Made by a program: the position numbers and the translations under genes | Origin: an uncultured Demequina sp. | GTDB taxonomy: Bacteria > Actinomycetota > Actinomycetes > Actinomycetales > Demequinaceae | Assembly: GCA_937925595.1 (NCBI GenBank) | Contig: CALALQ010000028.1 | Span: 1-5,071, forward strand | DNA length: 5,071 nucleotides | Direction of reading: 5' to 3' | In this document: positions 1-4,995 of the stretch, piece after piece | How the letters are laid out: each line of letters starts with the position of its first letter | Position numbering within the stretch: the first letter of the stretch is position 1 | The notes under the pieces: generated by a model | Told to the model about the DNA's origin: nothing | Seen by the model: only the letters and a program-made list of their open reading frames with translations | Databases searched by the model: none

Positions 1-43
1 CCGCGTCCATGGCGGAGACACTCTCACGCGCCCGTGCACAATC

Positions 44-220
44 CACGGATTTCCCTCCGGTGTGTTCAAAGTTAATCCGAAGCCAAGTCAGATGTTTCGG
101 CGACCCGCTGCGAAAACCTCTTCTGGGGTTCCGAGTTTCTTGCTCACGGGACCCTGGCAGGTTCTGCCGCACTTGAGGTGACCTGCCAGCGGGGAGTCCG
201 ACAGAACAGTTCGGGTACGG
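44..220. repeat. Repeat block A1, diverged direct copy of 4528-4720
   Basis: This noncoding block lies just beyond the 3' end of the GntR-type gene and is related to block A2 near the other end of the window. The best-preserved element is GTGTTCAAAGTTAATCCGAA at 62-81, matching 4545-4564 with one difference. It is followed by AGTCAGATGTT (86-96 and 4568-4578), ACGGGACC (146-153 and 4646-4653), GGCAGGTTCTGCCGCAC (156-172, one difference from 4656-4672), AGGTGAC (176-182 and 4676-4682) and GGGTACGG (213-220 and 4713-4720). From 146 to 220 the landmarks keep a constant offset of 4,500 bases; the part before that contains small indels. No reading frame in it looks coding. Its role is unknown: protein-binding sites, transcript ends or recombination sites are all possible. 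Positions 1-43 hold nothing I can name. Confidence 0.75.
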
Positions 221-227
221 CAGAACC
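154..227. repeat. Overlapping inverted repeats downstream of the GntR-type gene
   Basis: Three dyads share the same bases. CTGGCAGGT (154-162) pairs perfectly with ACCTGCCAG (181-189). GGTTCTGCCG (160-169) pairs perfectly with CGGCAGAACC (218-227). GGCAG (156-160) pairs locally with CTGCC (164-168). Because the arms overlap, the structures are mutually exclusive. The outer arm ends 8 bases beyond the gene's TAA stop, so a transcript leaving the gene would fold here. That fits a factor-independent-like terminator without a U-tract, as is common in actinobacteria, or a protein-binding array. Which of these it is cannot be told from the sequence. Confidence 0.55.
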
Positions 228-235
228 TGCTTCCG

Positions 236-568
236 TTATGCGGTCAGCTTCTTTCGGATCGTTGCCAGCTTGCGTAGTGCGCTGTGCAGGTCGTTCTCAA
301 TTTCGTCGAGTACGGCCAGGGCAGCGTCCATGTCCGAGACCTCGACTTGGTCCGGCACGGCCACGACGATCCACCGGCGCTGCGGTGCCTGCTGCACGCT
401 GACGTACCCGGCGTCGATCAGTGGTTGGTACGCGTCGCGGACGGTCTGAACGCCGCCGCCGTCAAACATGTCGGTCAGCTCTCTGATCGTCGGCATCAGG
501 TCGCCCACCTGCGACTGTGCGAGGACTTGCCACAGGTGCTTCTCGATCTGCTTGTACTTCGGGGCCAT
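236..568 (-). CDS. Short GntR-type winged-helix transcriptional regulator
   Basis: A 110-residue DNA-binding protein, or 111 residues if the preceding ATG at 571 is used. Numbered from that first ATG, residues 5-70 form a GntR-type winged helix. They contain KYKQIEKHLWQVL (helix 1), the MPTIRELTDMF helix followed by GVQTVRDAYQPLIDAGYV (recognition region), and a wing ending in RRWIVV. The usual GntR effector domain is absent. Instead residues 79-108 form one predicted amphipathic helix (DMDAALAVLDEIENDLHSAL), probably for dimerization. Plasmid-borne GntR proteins of this size act as repressors of transfer or copy-number genes; that role here is inference. The Shine-Dalgarno AGGAG (576-580) is 7 bases from the ATG at 568 but only 4 from the ATG at 571, so I prefer 568. 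The gene has its own promoter and a likely operator just upstream, which suggests autorepression. Confidence 0.85.
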   Translation of the reverse strand: MAPKYKQIEKHLWQVLAQSQVGDLMPTIRELTDMFDGGGVQTVRDAYQPLIDAGYVSVQQAPQRRWIVVAVPDQVEVSDMDAALAVLDEIENDLHSALRKLATIRKKLTA

Positions 569-591
569 CATTCAACTCCTCATCTAGAGCA

Positions 592-603
592 CTTGAGCTC
601 AAG
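592..603. promoter_or_regulatory. Perfect palindrome, likely operator of the GntR-type regulator
   Basis: CTTGAGCTCAAG is a perfect 12-base palindrome. It directly abuts the -10 box (604-609) and covers the expected transcription start. A dimeric winged-helix protein bound here would block its own promoter, so autoregulation by the adjacent gene is the simplest reading. A related half-site, ACTTGAG, occurs at 171-177 in block A1. The position and symmetry are seen directly; the identity of the bound protein is inferred. Confidence 0.6.
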
Positions 604-632
604 ATGTTAAGAGGTTATCGGCGGAGTGTCAA
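604..632 (-). promoter_or_regulatory. Promoter of the GntR-type gene
   Basis: Read on the minus strand, a consensus -35 box TTGACA (627-632) is separated by exactly 17 bases from a -10 box TAACAT (604-609). Transcription would start near 597-599 and leave a leader of about 30 bases before the ATG at 568. This is the best sigma-70-like promoter in the window. Block B1 begins only 11 bases upstream of the -35 box. Confidence 0.75.
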
Positions 633-642
633 AGCTCGGATT

Positions 643-719
643 GGGTGCGCGCCGGCCCGCTGGGCGGACCGGCGAAGCGTGCCGCTGGGCGGCCCGCCGT
701 CGAGGTGTCCCGGCCCCGG
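643..719. repeat. Repeat block B1, GC-rich direct copy of 4996-5071
   Basis: Positions 666-719 are identical over 54 bases to 5018-5071. The preceding GGGTGCGCGCCGGCCCG (643-659) is identical to 4996-5012. Between them, six bases here correspond to five different bases in B2. The block contains an internal direct repeat, CCGCTGGGCGG, at 657-667 and 682-692 (25 bases apart); B2 keeps only the second unit. It has no convincing coding frame. It lies between the regulator promoter and the oriT region. Confidence 0.85.
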
Positions 720-740
720 TCCGACGGTGTTCTCGGACCG
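717..740. repeat. Perfect 8-base inverted repeat at the end of block B1
   Basis: CGGTCCGA (717-724) pairs with TCGGACCG (733-740) around an 8-base loop. The identity with B2 stops at 719 only because the window ends, so it is unknown whether this hairpin is part of the repeated unit. It may belong to the oriT region that follows or be a binding site. Nothing recognisable was seen in 741-793. Confidence 0.45.
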
Positions 741-793
741 CTCGTTCCTCGCGTCCTCGCCCACCGGTCGGCCCGTGTCCGTGCCCCCTCGAC

Positions 794-941
794 CTGGTGT
801 GCGCTCACCGCCCGGAGATGTCCGTCCGTCTGGTTATCGTGGTGATCGCACACCAGAGCGAGCTATGCCCAGAGTTACTCCGTGACTTCGTCACTGCGTA
901 ACTCTGGGCGCTCGCCTCCCGTTCGCTTCGCTCACAGGAGG
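794..941 (+). other. oriT: Candidate origin of transfer (oriT)
   Basis: Stacked inverted repeats lie immediately upstream of mobC and the relaxase gene, where oriT is normally found. The first pair is CTGGTGTGCGCTCACC (794-809) with its partner at 841-856, 15 of 16 bases complementary. The second is a compound stem: GCGAGC (858-863) with GCTCGC (910-915), GCCCAGAGTTAC (867-878) with a perfect partner at 898-909, and GTGAC (882-886) with GTCAC (890-894) around a TTC loop. The third is CCTCC (915-919) with GGAGG (937-941), where the right arm is also the mobC ribosome binding site. A relaxase recognising the compound stem would be expected to nick beside it; the nick site itself cannot be read from the sequence. 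MobC could bind the outer repeats and autoregulate. Confidence 0.75.
936..941 (+). promoter_or_regulatory. Ribosome binding site of mobC
   Basis: A full AGGAGG lies 9 bases upstream of the ATG at 951 and fixes that start. It overlaps the right arm of the last oriT inverted repeat, so structure or protein bound there could limit mobC translation. Confidence 0.75.
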
Positions 942-950
942 GGGCCGCCG

Positions 951-1376
951 ATGGCCGCTGACGCTTCATCGACGGAGGCCCGGGCCGGTGCTTCGCAGGC
1001 CGCTGACGCGGGGCCGGCGAAGCGGACGCGCACCGTGGCGGTGCGTTTGTCCGAGGCGGAGGAGGCCGCGTGGATCGCGGCCGCGCTGGCGGACGGGTAT
1101 CGGCAGCTCGGGGCGTGGGTGCGCGAGCGGGCGGTGGCCGGTTATCTGGGGAAGGTGCGGCCGCGGCAGAGTGCGGTGTCTTCGGAGGCGGCGCAGGAGA
1201 TCGCGGCGCTGCGGCAGGAGATGGCGCGGTGGGGCAATAACTTGAATCAGATCGCTCGGGCGGTCAACGCTGGTCAGGTCCCGGCGAATATCGAGCAGCA
1301 CTTGCGGCAGCACTGGCCGCAGTACGGGCAGACGTTGGCGCGTATGGCTGATCGGCTTGACGCGCTCGAGGGCTGA
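951..1376 (+). CDS. mobC: MobC-family relaxosome accessory protein
   Basis: A 141-residue DNA-binding partner of the relaxase, expected to bind oriT and help expose the nick site. Residues 1-25 are a low-complexity Ala-rich leader. Residues 27-60 (RTVAVRLSEAEEAAWIAAAL and following) resemble a ribbon-helix-helix DNA-binding segment. Residues 95-108, GNNLNQIARAVNAG, carry the signature motif of bacterial MobC proteins, and the C-terminal part is helical. The ATG at 951 is chosen because a full AGGAGG precedes it by 9 bases. A longer frame from the GTG at 882 would start inside the oriT hairpin and have no ribosome binding site. The relaxase gene follows after 12 bases, so the two form an operon. 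The family call is firm; the operon promoter was not identified. Confidence 0.9.
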   Translation: MAADASSTEARAGASQAADAGPAKRTRTVAVRLSEAEEAAWIAAALADGYRQLGAWVRERAVAGYLGKVRPRQSAVSSEAAQEIAALRQEMARWGNNLNQIARAVNAGQVPANIEQHLRQHWPQYGQTLARMADRLDALEG

Positions 1377-1388
1377 GAGCGGGACGGG

Positions 1389-3107
1389 GTGATCGCGAAG
1401 ATCAGCACCGGTGCTGATCCGAAGGGGTTGGCGGCGTATCTGCACGGGCCGGGGAAGGAGACCCCGCACACCTACCGTGACGAGGCCGGCCGACTGTTCA
1501 CCGGCGGCCAGGTGATCGCGGGAACGGTGCAGGTCACGGCGAAGAATCCGCAGCGGTGGGGCCGTGATTTCGAGCGGGCCGCGAAGACCAACGCTCGGGT
1601 GACCAAGCCGATCTGGCATTGCTCGCTGCGGTGCGCTCCGGGGGATCGGCGGCTGACCGATGCCGAGTTCGCCGACGTTGCGCAGCTGGTTGCGGAGCGG
1701 ATGGGATACGAGACGCATCCGTGGGTGGCGGTGCGGCACGACGACGACCACATCCACATCGCCCTGTGTCGGGTCGATTTCGAGGGCCGGACCTGGAAGA
1801 ACCGTCACGATCGGTGGCGGGTGGTCGAGGTGATGCGCGAGGTCGAGCAGCGGTTCGGGTTGGTGCGGGTGCCTGCGCCGGCACGGGGCCAGGGCCGCCA
1901 GCTCAGCACGGGCGAGCAGCGTATGGCGATGGAATCCGGTGTGGTGGCGGCGAAGACGCAGCTGCGGGAGCTGGTGGCCGCTGCGCGGGATGTGTCCGCA
2001 GGTGGCGGGCTGGAGGCATTCGAGGCGGCGTTGACGTCGAATCCTGTTGCCCCGGTGCAGGTGCGGCGGAATGAGGCATCCACGGGACGGATGAACGGCT
2101 ACAGCTTCCATCTGTCCGGGCACGTCGATGCCGAGGGGACGCCGGTGTGGTTCTCGGCGTCGCAGCTGGACCGGAAGCTGTCGTGGAAGCAGCTGTCAGC
2201 GGTGCTCGACGGGCCGGTGCCGGATCGTCGGGTGCCGACACATGAGCTGCCGAAGAAGCGGCTGGAGCGGGCGGTGAACTGGGAAAAGCGCAGGCAGCAG
2301 GTCGGGCAGGAGCAGTTCGCTGCGCAGCGGTGGCAGCAGGTGCGGAACCGGCTGGTGCAGGAGGTGACAGTGCTGCGGGGTCCGAGCGGGGGCGAGCAGA
2401 AGTGGCGGAAGGTCAGACACGAGAGGGACGAGCAGCAGCGCATGGAGGACCAGCGCCGACGTGACACCGAGGCGGCCATCGATGCGTTCAGCCGGCCGCA
2501 GCCTCAGCCGCGCCAGCAACCACAGGACTCGCAGGTGGAGGTGGCGCCGGAGGTGCTGGCGGCGGTGGAGGCAGCGATGCAGTCGTCGCCCCGGTCGGTG
2601 ACACAGCAGATGCGGGATCAGGAACAGAACAAGGCGGCAGCGAAGCGGGAGTACGCGATCGCGAAGGCCAAGGCAGAGCGAGAAGCCCGCGCCAAAGACG
2701 CCGCGAAGTGGGCCGACATCCCAGGTGGAGGGTGGCGACGCGACGTGGCCGGGATCGATCTGCGGATGTGGGTCAGCGACGAGGGCCAGTGGTCGGTGAC
2801 CTCGAAGACGGATCCGACCAAGGTGTTCCGGCAGGGAGAGTCGGCGTCGGCGGCTGCGGGGCAGGCTGCGGCCGCGGCCGCAGCGAAAATCCTGGTCGAG
2901 GGCATGTGGGAGAACACCAGGTCCGAAAAACGGACCCCCCAGCTCGAGTCGGTGGTGCGGGCTGCCCGCGCGGACCTGACACCGACGCGGCCGGCGAAGG
3001 AGCCGGCCCCGGCCCGATCCGATCGGCACCGGCCTCCGCATCGGCCGCCGACGCCCCCGACGTTCCCCGGCCACGAGCCGGAGCGTGGGCGCGGTTACGA
3101 GCTGTGA
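1389..3107 (+). CDS. mobA: Mobilization relaxase (MOBP-like, Relaxase domain)
   Basis: A 572-residue site- and strand-specific DNA nickase that would cut oriT, stay attached to the 5' end and lead the strand into a recipient. The N-terminal domain starts IAKISTGADPKGLAAYLHGPGK. Tyr17 sits where the catalytic tyrosine lies in MOBP relaxases such as RP4 TraI. A motif II-like WHCSLR is at 76-81. The metal-binding three-histidine motif HDDDHIH is at 117-123. These residues are all intact. The rest is Gln/Arg/Ala-rich and probably helical, with a basic coiled-coil stretch near 405-440, an Ala run near 485-500 and a Pro-rich tail; no helicase or primase motifs were seen. It starts with GTG, 12 bases after the mobC stop and without a strong ribosome binding site, so translation is probably coupled to mobC. 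Its last 13 bases overlap repB on the opposite strand. Confidence 0.9.
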   Translation: MIAKISTGADPKGLAAYLHGPGKETPHTYRDEAGRLFTGGQVIAGTVQVTAKNPQRWGRDFERAAKTNARVTKPIWHCSLRCAPGDRRLTDAEFADVAQLVAERMGYETHPWVAVRHDDDHIHIALCRVDFEGRTWKNRHDRWRVVEVMREVEQRFGLVRVPAPARGQGRQLSTGEQRMAMESGVVAAKTQLRELVAAARDVSAGGGLEAFEAALTSNPVAPVQVRRNEASTGRMNGYSFHLSGHVDAEGTPVWFSASQLDRKLSWKQLSAVLDGPVPDRRVPTHELPKKRLERAVNWEKRRQQVGQEQFAAQRWQQVRNRLVQEVTVLRGPSGGEQKWRKVRHERDEQQRMEDQRRRDTEAAIDAFSRPQPQPRQQPQDSQVEVAPEVLAAVEAAMQSSPRSVTQQMRDQEQNKAAAKREYAIAKAKAEREARAKDAAKWADIPGGGWRRDVAGIDLRMWVSDEGQWSVTSKTDPTKVFRQGESASAAAGQAAAAAAAKILVEGMWENTRSEKRTPQLESVVRAARADLTPTRPAKEPAPARSDRHRPPHRPPTPPTFPGHEPERGRGYEL

Positions 3108-3454
3108 CCTGCTGAAACAGTTTGCTCGGGATGCGAGGTGCTGCCGCGCCGCCGCTGCGCATCGGCTTGCCCTCGTTCATCGCTGGGGCTTGGGGGCAGC
3201 AGCCCTTCTTTGCGGGCGATGTGCAGGAGCGCGCCGACCGCGCCGGTGGAGATGCCCATGTCCTCGGCGATCTCCTTGTACGTCTTTCCTTCCCTGCGCA
3301 TCTGGGCGGCGTGTTCGCGTCGCTGACGTGCTCGTGCCTCGAACTCGTCTCGTGGTTCAGCCATCAGCCGGACGATGGTGCGGGTGGATGCGCCGAACTG
3401 TTCGGCGAGTTCGCGGGCGGTGCGGTTGCGGCGCACAGGATGTTCAGCAGCCAC
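3095..3454 (-). CDS. repB: Plasmid replication protein RepB, HTH origin-binding (pAL5000 type)
   Basis: A 119-residue basic protein, the second gene of the rep operon. In the pAL5000 family RepB binds the origin and is needed with RepA for theta replication; my recollection is that pAL5000 RepB is about the same length. Two helix-turn-helix-like segments are visible. Residues 12-31 read TARELAEQFGASTRTIVRLM; residues 57-80 read KTYKEIAEDMGISTGAVGALL and onward. They are joined by an Arg-rich helix, and the tail after residue 85 looks disordered. The frame is open much further upstream, but the GTG at 3454 is chosen for its GGAGG (3461-3465), 6 bases away, and because it overlaps the repA stop by 11 bases. 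Its TAA stop lies inside the 3' end of the convergent relaxase gene. Confidence 0.85.
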   Translation of the reverse strand: MAAEHPVRRNRTARELAEQFGASTRTIVRLMAEPRDEFEARARQRREHAAQMRREGKTYKEIAEDMGISTGAVGALLHIARKEGLLPPSPSDERGQADAQRRRGSTSHPEQTVSAGHSS

Positions 3455-4391
3455 GGTCAGCCTCCAGAAGCGCCTTGATGTCGATCTTGGTTGCGCGTGT
3501 GCGGTTGGCTTCGATTTTCGCAGCCGACACCACTCTGCCGCCCTTGCGACCGCCCTTGCGGCCGCATTCTGCCTTCCACCGGCGGTAGTTGGCTTCGAAC
3601 TGTTCGGGACCGAGTTTGCGCAGCTCAGAGTTCCACACGAAGGCGGAGACGGACTTGGCGATGCTGCGTAGTTCGGAGTCGGGCAGGGGGCCGAGCGGGT
3701 GGCGGTGGAGCTCGGGGTTCCGGCTCCAGGTGTAGGCGTAGACGGCTTCGTCCCAGTCCGAGCGATTCGGGTAGCGGGTCCAGGCGCGGTATGCCCACCG
3801 GCGGGTGGTGTCGAACATCCAGCAGTTGCGGCCGAGGGCGGACTCGATGCAGTCCTCGACTCGGGTGCTTTGGGGTCTTCTCGGCAGCAGTTCGCCCAGG
3901 CCACGCGCGAGATCCCGCAGTCCGTAGGGCCTCGGGCTGCACCAGCGGGTGTTGGCGAGCGGGTGCAGCGGATTCCGGCCCAGAGGTCCCGCGTAGTGCC
4001 GATCGCCGCCGAGAGCGACGGTCAGGCCCTGCTGGCAGCGGGCCAGCAGGTTGATGGGTTTGCGGTGGCTGGCGTCGCTCAGAGGCACGGGCGCTTCCAG
4101 GAGAAACACAGCTTGTCCGTGGCCCGGCCGGGTCGAGTAGGCGAACAGGTTCGGGACCAGGCCGACCTCGTGGAGCGTGAAGGCCCGCAACTCGGCGTCG
4201 GGATGGTCGATATCGACCACGATCTGCGAGACGTACTCGCGGGGATTCATCTGGATGAACCGCCGCAGCAGCGCTTCGTTGCGGGGCATCCGCCAGGCCC
4301 CCTCGATCCGAGGGTCGTTCGACGCTAGCGGGTAGCGGCCGAACCAGTGCTCTGATTCCCACCGCTCGGGCGTCATCGTCGTTTCCACCAC
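3444..4391 (-). CDS. repA: Plasmid replication initiator RepA (pAL5000/ColE2-type replicase)
   Basis: A 315-residue initiator from the GTG at 4391, or 310 residues from the ATG at 4376. The choice is uncertain: GGTGGA precedes the ATG at a plausible distance, while no clear ribosome binding site precedes the GTG. Family members open the origin and lay down a primer. Numbered from the GTG, visible landmarks are HWFGRYPLASND (15-26), VVDIDHPDA (58-66) with acidic residues expected in a primase-like active site, GHGQAVFLLEAPV (90-102), GDRHYAGPLGRNPLH (129-143), GRNCWMFDTTRRWAYRAW (187-204), and PLPDSELRSIAKSVSAFVW (235-253), which corresponds to a PriCT-like C-terminal domain. A Gly/Arg/Lys stretch (277-286) follows. 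Length and motif order suit a complete gene. It overlaps repB by 11 bases, and the probable origin lies directly upstream. The family call rests on recognised motifs. Confidence 0.9.
   Translation of the reverse strand: MVETTMTPERWESEHWFGRYPLASNDPRIEGAWRMPRNEALLRRFIQMNPREYVSQIVVDIDHPDAELRAFTLHEVGLVPNLFAYSTRPGHGQAVFLLEAPVPLSDASHRKPINLLARCQQGLTVALGGDRHYAGPLGRNPLHPLANTRWCSPRPYGLRDLARGLGELLPRRPQSTRVEDCIESALGRNCWMFDTTRRWAYRAWTRYPNRSDWDEAVYAYTWSRNPELHRHPLGPLPDSELRSIAKSVSAFVWNSELRKLGPEQFEANYRRWKAECGRKGGRKGGRVVSAAKIEANRTRATKIDIKALLEADRGC
3461..3465 (-). promoter_or_regulatory. Ribosome binding site of repB inside the repA 3' end
   Basis: Read on the minus strand, GGAGG lies 6 bases before the repB GTG and within the last codons of repA. 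It decides the repB start and implies translational coupling of RepB to RepA. Confidence 0.7.
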
Positions 4392-4497
4392 GGAGGAAGC
4401 TTGGCACAGACAAGATCGATATTGGAGTAGGACATGCCAAAGCTATAGTCAGGTAATCCGGTTTTTCCGGGCCACCGGGGTTCTTAGGGGGTCCCCT
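4392..4497. other. oriV: Candidate replication origin and rep operon control region
   Basis: The 106 bases upstream of repA include the most AT-rich noncoding stretch in this part of the window (about 4407-4466). In pAL5000-type plasmids the origin and RepB binding sites lie at this place. AGCTTGGCA (4398-4406) is inverted against TGCCAAAGCT (4435-4444), with a single base inserted in one arm. CCGG (4458-4461) and CCGG (4467-4470) flank TTTTT. AGGGG (4486-4490) and CCCCT (4493-4497) form a further short dyad. On the minus strand TATAGC (4441-4446) could be a -10 box, but no -35 box pairs well with it, so I do not assign the rep promoter. The origin call is inferred from position and dyads. 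Confidence 0.5.
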
Positions 4498-4527
4498 GTG
4501 GCCGGGCCGGCGGCATCTCCGCGAACC

Positions 4528-4720
4528 CGCGGATTTCTCCTGGCGTGTTCAAAGTTGATCCGAACCGAGTCAGATGTTCCGCCGACCCCTCAGGGAAAAC
4601 CCACCCCCGTGCCTCCCTTCCCCCTGTACTTCGAACTGCTTCTTGACGGGACCACGGCAGGTCCTGCCGCACCCAAGGTGACTGGTTCGACTGGGAGTGC
4701 GGCAGGTAAGCCGGGTACGG
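4528..4720. repeat. Repeat block A2, diverged copy of block A1
   Basis: This is the counterpart of block A1, between the probable replication origin and the small acidic frame. It carries GTGTTCAAAGTTGATCCGAA (4545-4564), AGTCAGATGTT (4568-4578), ACGGGACC (4646-4653) and GGGTACGG (4713-4720). At 4655-4669 it has a nearly perfect dyad, CGGCAGG-T-CCTGCCG, stronger than its counterpart in A1, and GCGGCAGG recurs at 4699-4706. The long-range arms seen in A1 at 181-189 and 218-227 are not preserved, so the local GGCAGG/CCTGCC dyad is the conserved element. Its position next to the origin allows a role as an accessory replication or regulatory site. The remaining noncoding bases (4498-4527 and 4721-4762) show nothing I can name. 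Confidence 0.7.
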
Positions 4721-4762
4721 CCCTGAGAGCGCGTCAGAGCCGTTTTCGGGGATGAGTGGCCT

Positions 4763-4951
4763 TTACGGACGGCCGGGGTGGGCGTTGTCGAGGTAGTCGG
4801 CGAATCCGGCCAGGAATCCGTGCTCGTACTCTTCGACATCCGGTTGTCCTGGTGGGGCGGTGAACCATGTCGATGGATCGGACGCGTCGGTGGCGTCGCC
4901 GATGTGGTCCCCGCCCGAATGTGAAGTCAATTCGACTGGTCGCTGCGGCAA
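4763..4951 (-). CDS. Small acidic hypothetical protein or gene remnant
   Basis: A 62-codon frame that I do not recognise. The protein is acidic, with a variable, probably disordered first half (HSGGDHIGDATDASDPSTW). Residues 38-58 (PDVEEYEHGFLAGFADYLDN) read like a conserved helical motif with G/A-F-x-x-G/A spacing. Third codon positions are mostly C or G in the second half, which supports coding there. The start is weak: only TTG (4951, or 4930) is available, with no ribosome binding site. The frame stays open upstream through block B2 to the window edge, so the true start may lie outside, or this may be a truncated remnant. It occupies the same slot between blocks A and B as the GntR-type gene but shows no resemblance to it. 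Confidence 0.4.
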   Translation of the reverse strand: MPQRPVELTSHSGGDHIGDATDASDPSTWFTAPPGQPDVEEYEHGFLAGFADYLDNAHPGRP

Positions 4952-4995
4952 CTTGGATTGTCGATGGGGTCCGGTCGTTGACGGATGGTGCGGTC

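Noticed and set aside
62..96. Promoter reading of TTCAAA plus CAGATG in blocks A1 and A2
   Set aside because: The -10 match is poor and the spacing differs between copies (18 and 17), so conservation alone does not support a promoter.
840..869. Possible mob promoter TGGTGA and TATGCC in the oriT region
   Set aside because: Both boxes match the consensus poorly and overlap the inverted repeats; the mob operon promoter remains unassigned.
629..901. Short frames on both strands across 629-901
   Set aside because: They cross block B1 and the oriT dyads, have biased Arg/Pro composition and lack ribosome binding sites; the DNA symmetry explains this region better.
882..950. Longer mobC start at the GTG at 882
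   Set aside because: It lies in the oriT hairpin, has no ribosome binding site, and the added residues do not look like MobC; the ATG at 951 has AGGAGG at a good distance.
966..2123. Long minus-strand frame opposite mobC and the relaxase
   Set aside because: Its Arg/Pro/His-rich product is typical of the antisense of high-GC genes, and the plus-strand frames have clear family motifs.
2196..3074. Minus-strand frame opposite the relaxase C-terminal half
   Set aside because: Low-complexity Arg/Leu/Pro product with no domain; a shadow of the relaxase gene.
3455..3904. N-terminal extension of RepB upstream of 3454
   Set aside because: The added residues are Ser/Thr/Pro/Ala-rich without a motif and overlap repA fully; the GTG at 3454 with GGAGG gives the length expected for the family.
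3699..4328. Plus-strand frame opposite repA
   Set aside because: Gly/Val/Ala/Arg-rich shadow product with no family features.
3625..4440. Minus-strand frame overlapping repA in another phase
   Set aside because: The Arg/Pro-rich translation is a frame-shifted shadow of repA, which has recognisable replicase motifs.
4484..4755. Short frames within block A2 (plus strand from 4498, minus strand from 4672)
   Set aside because: No ribosome binding site and no equivalent frame kept in block A1, so selection here is not on a protein.
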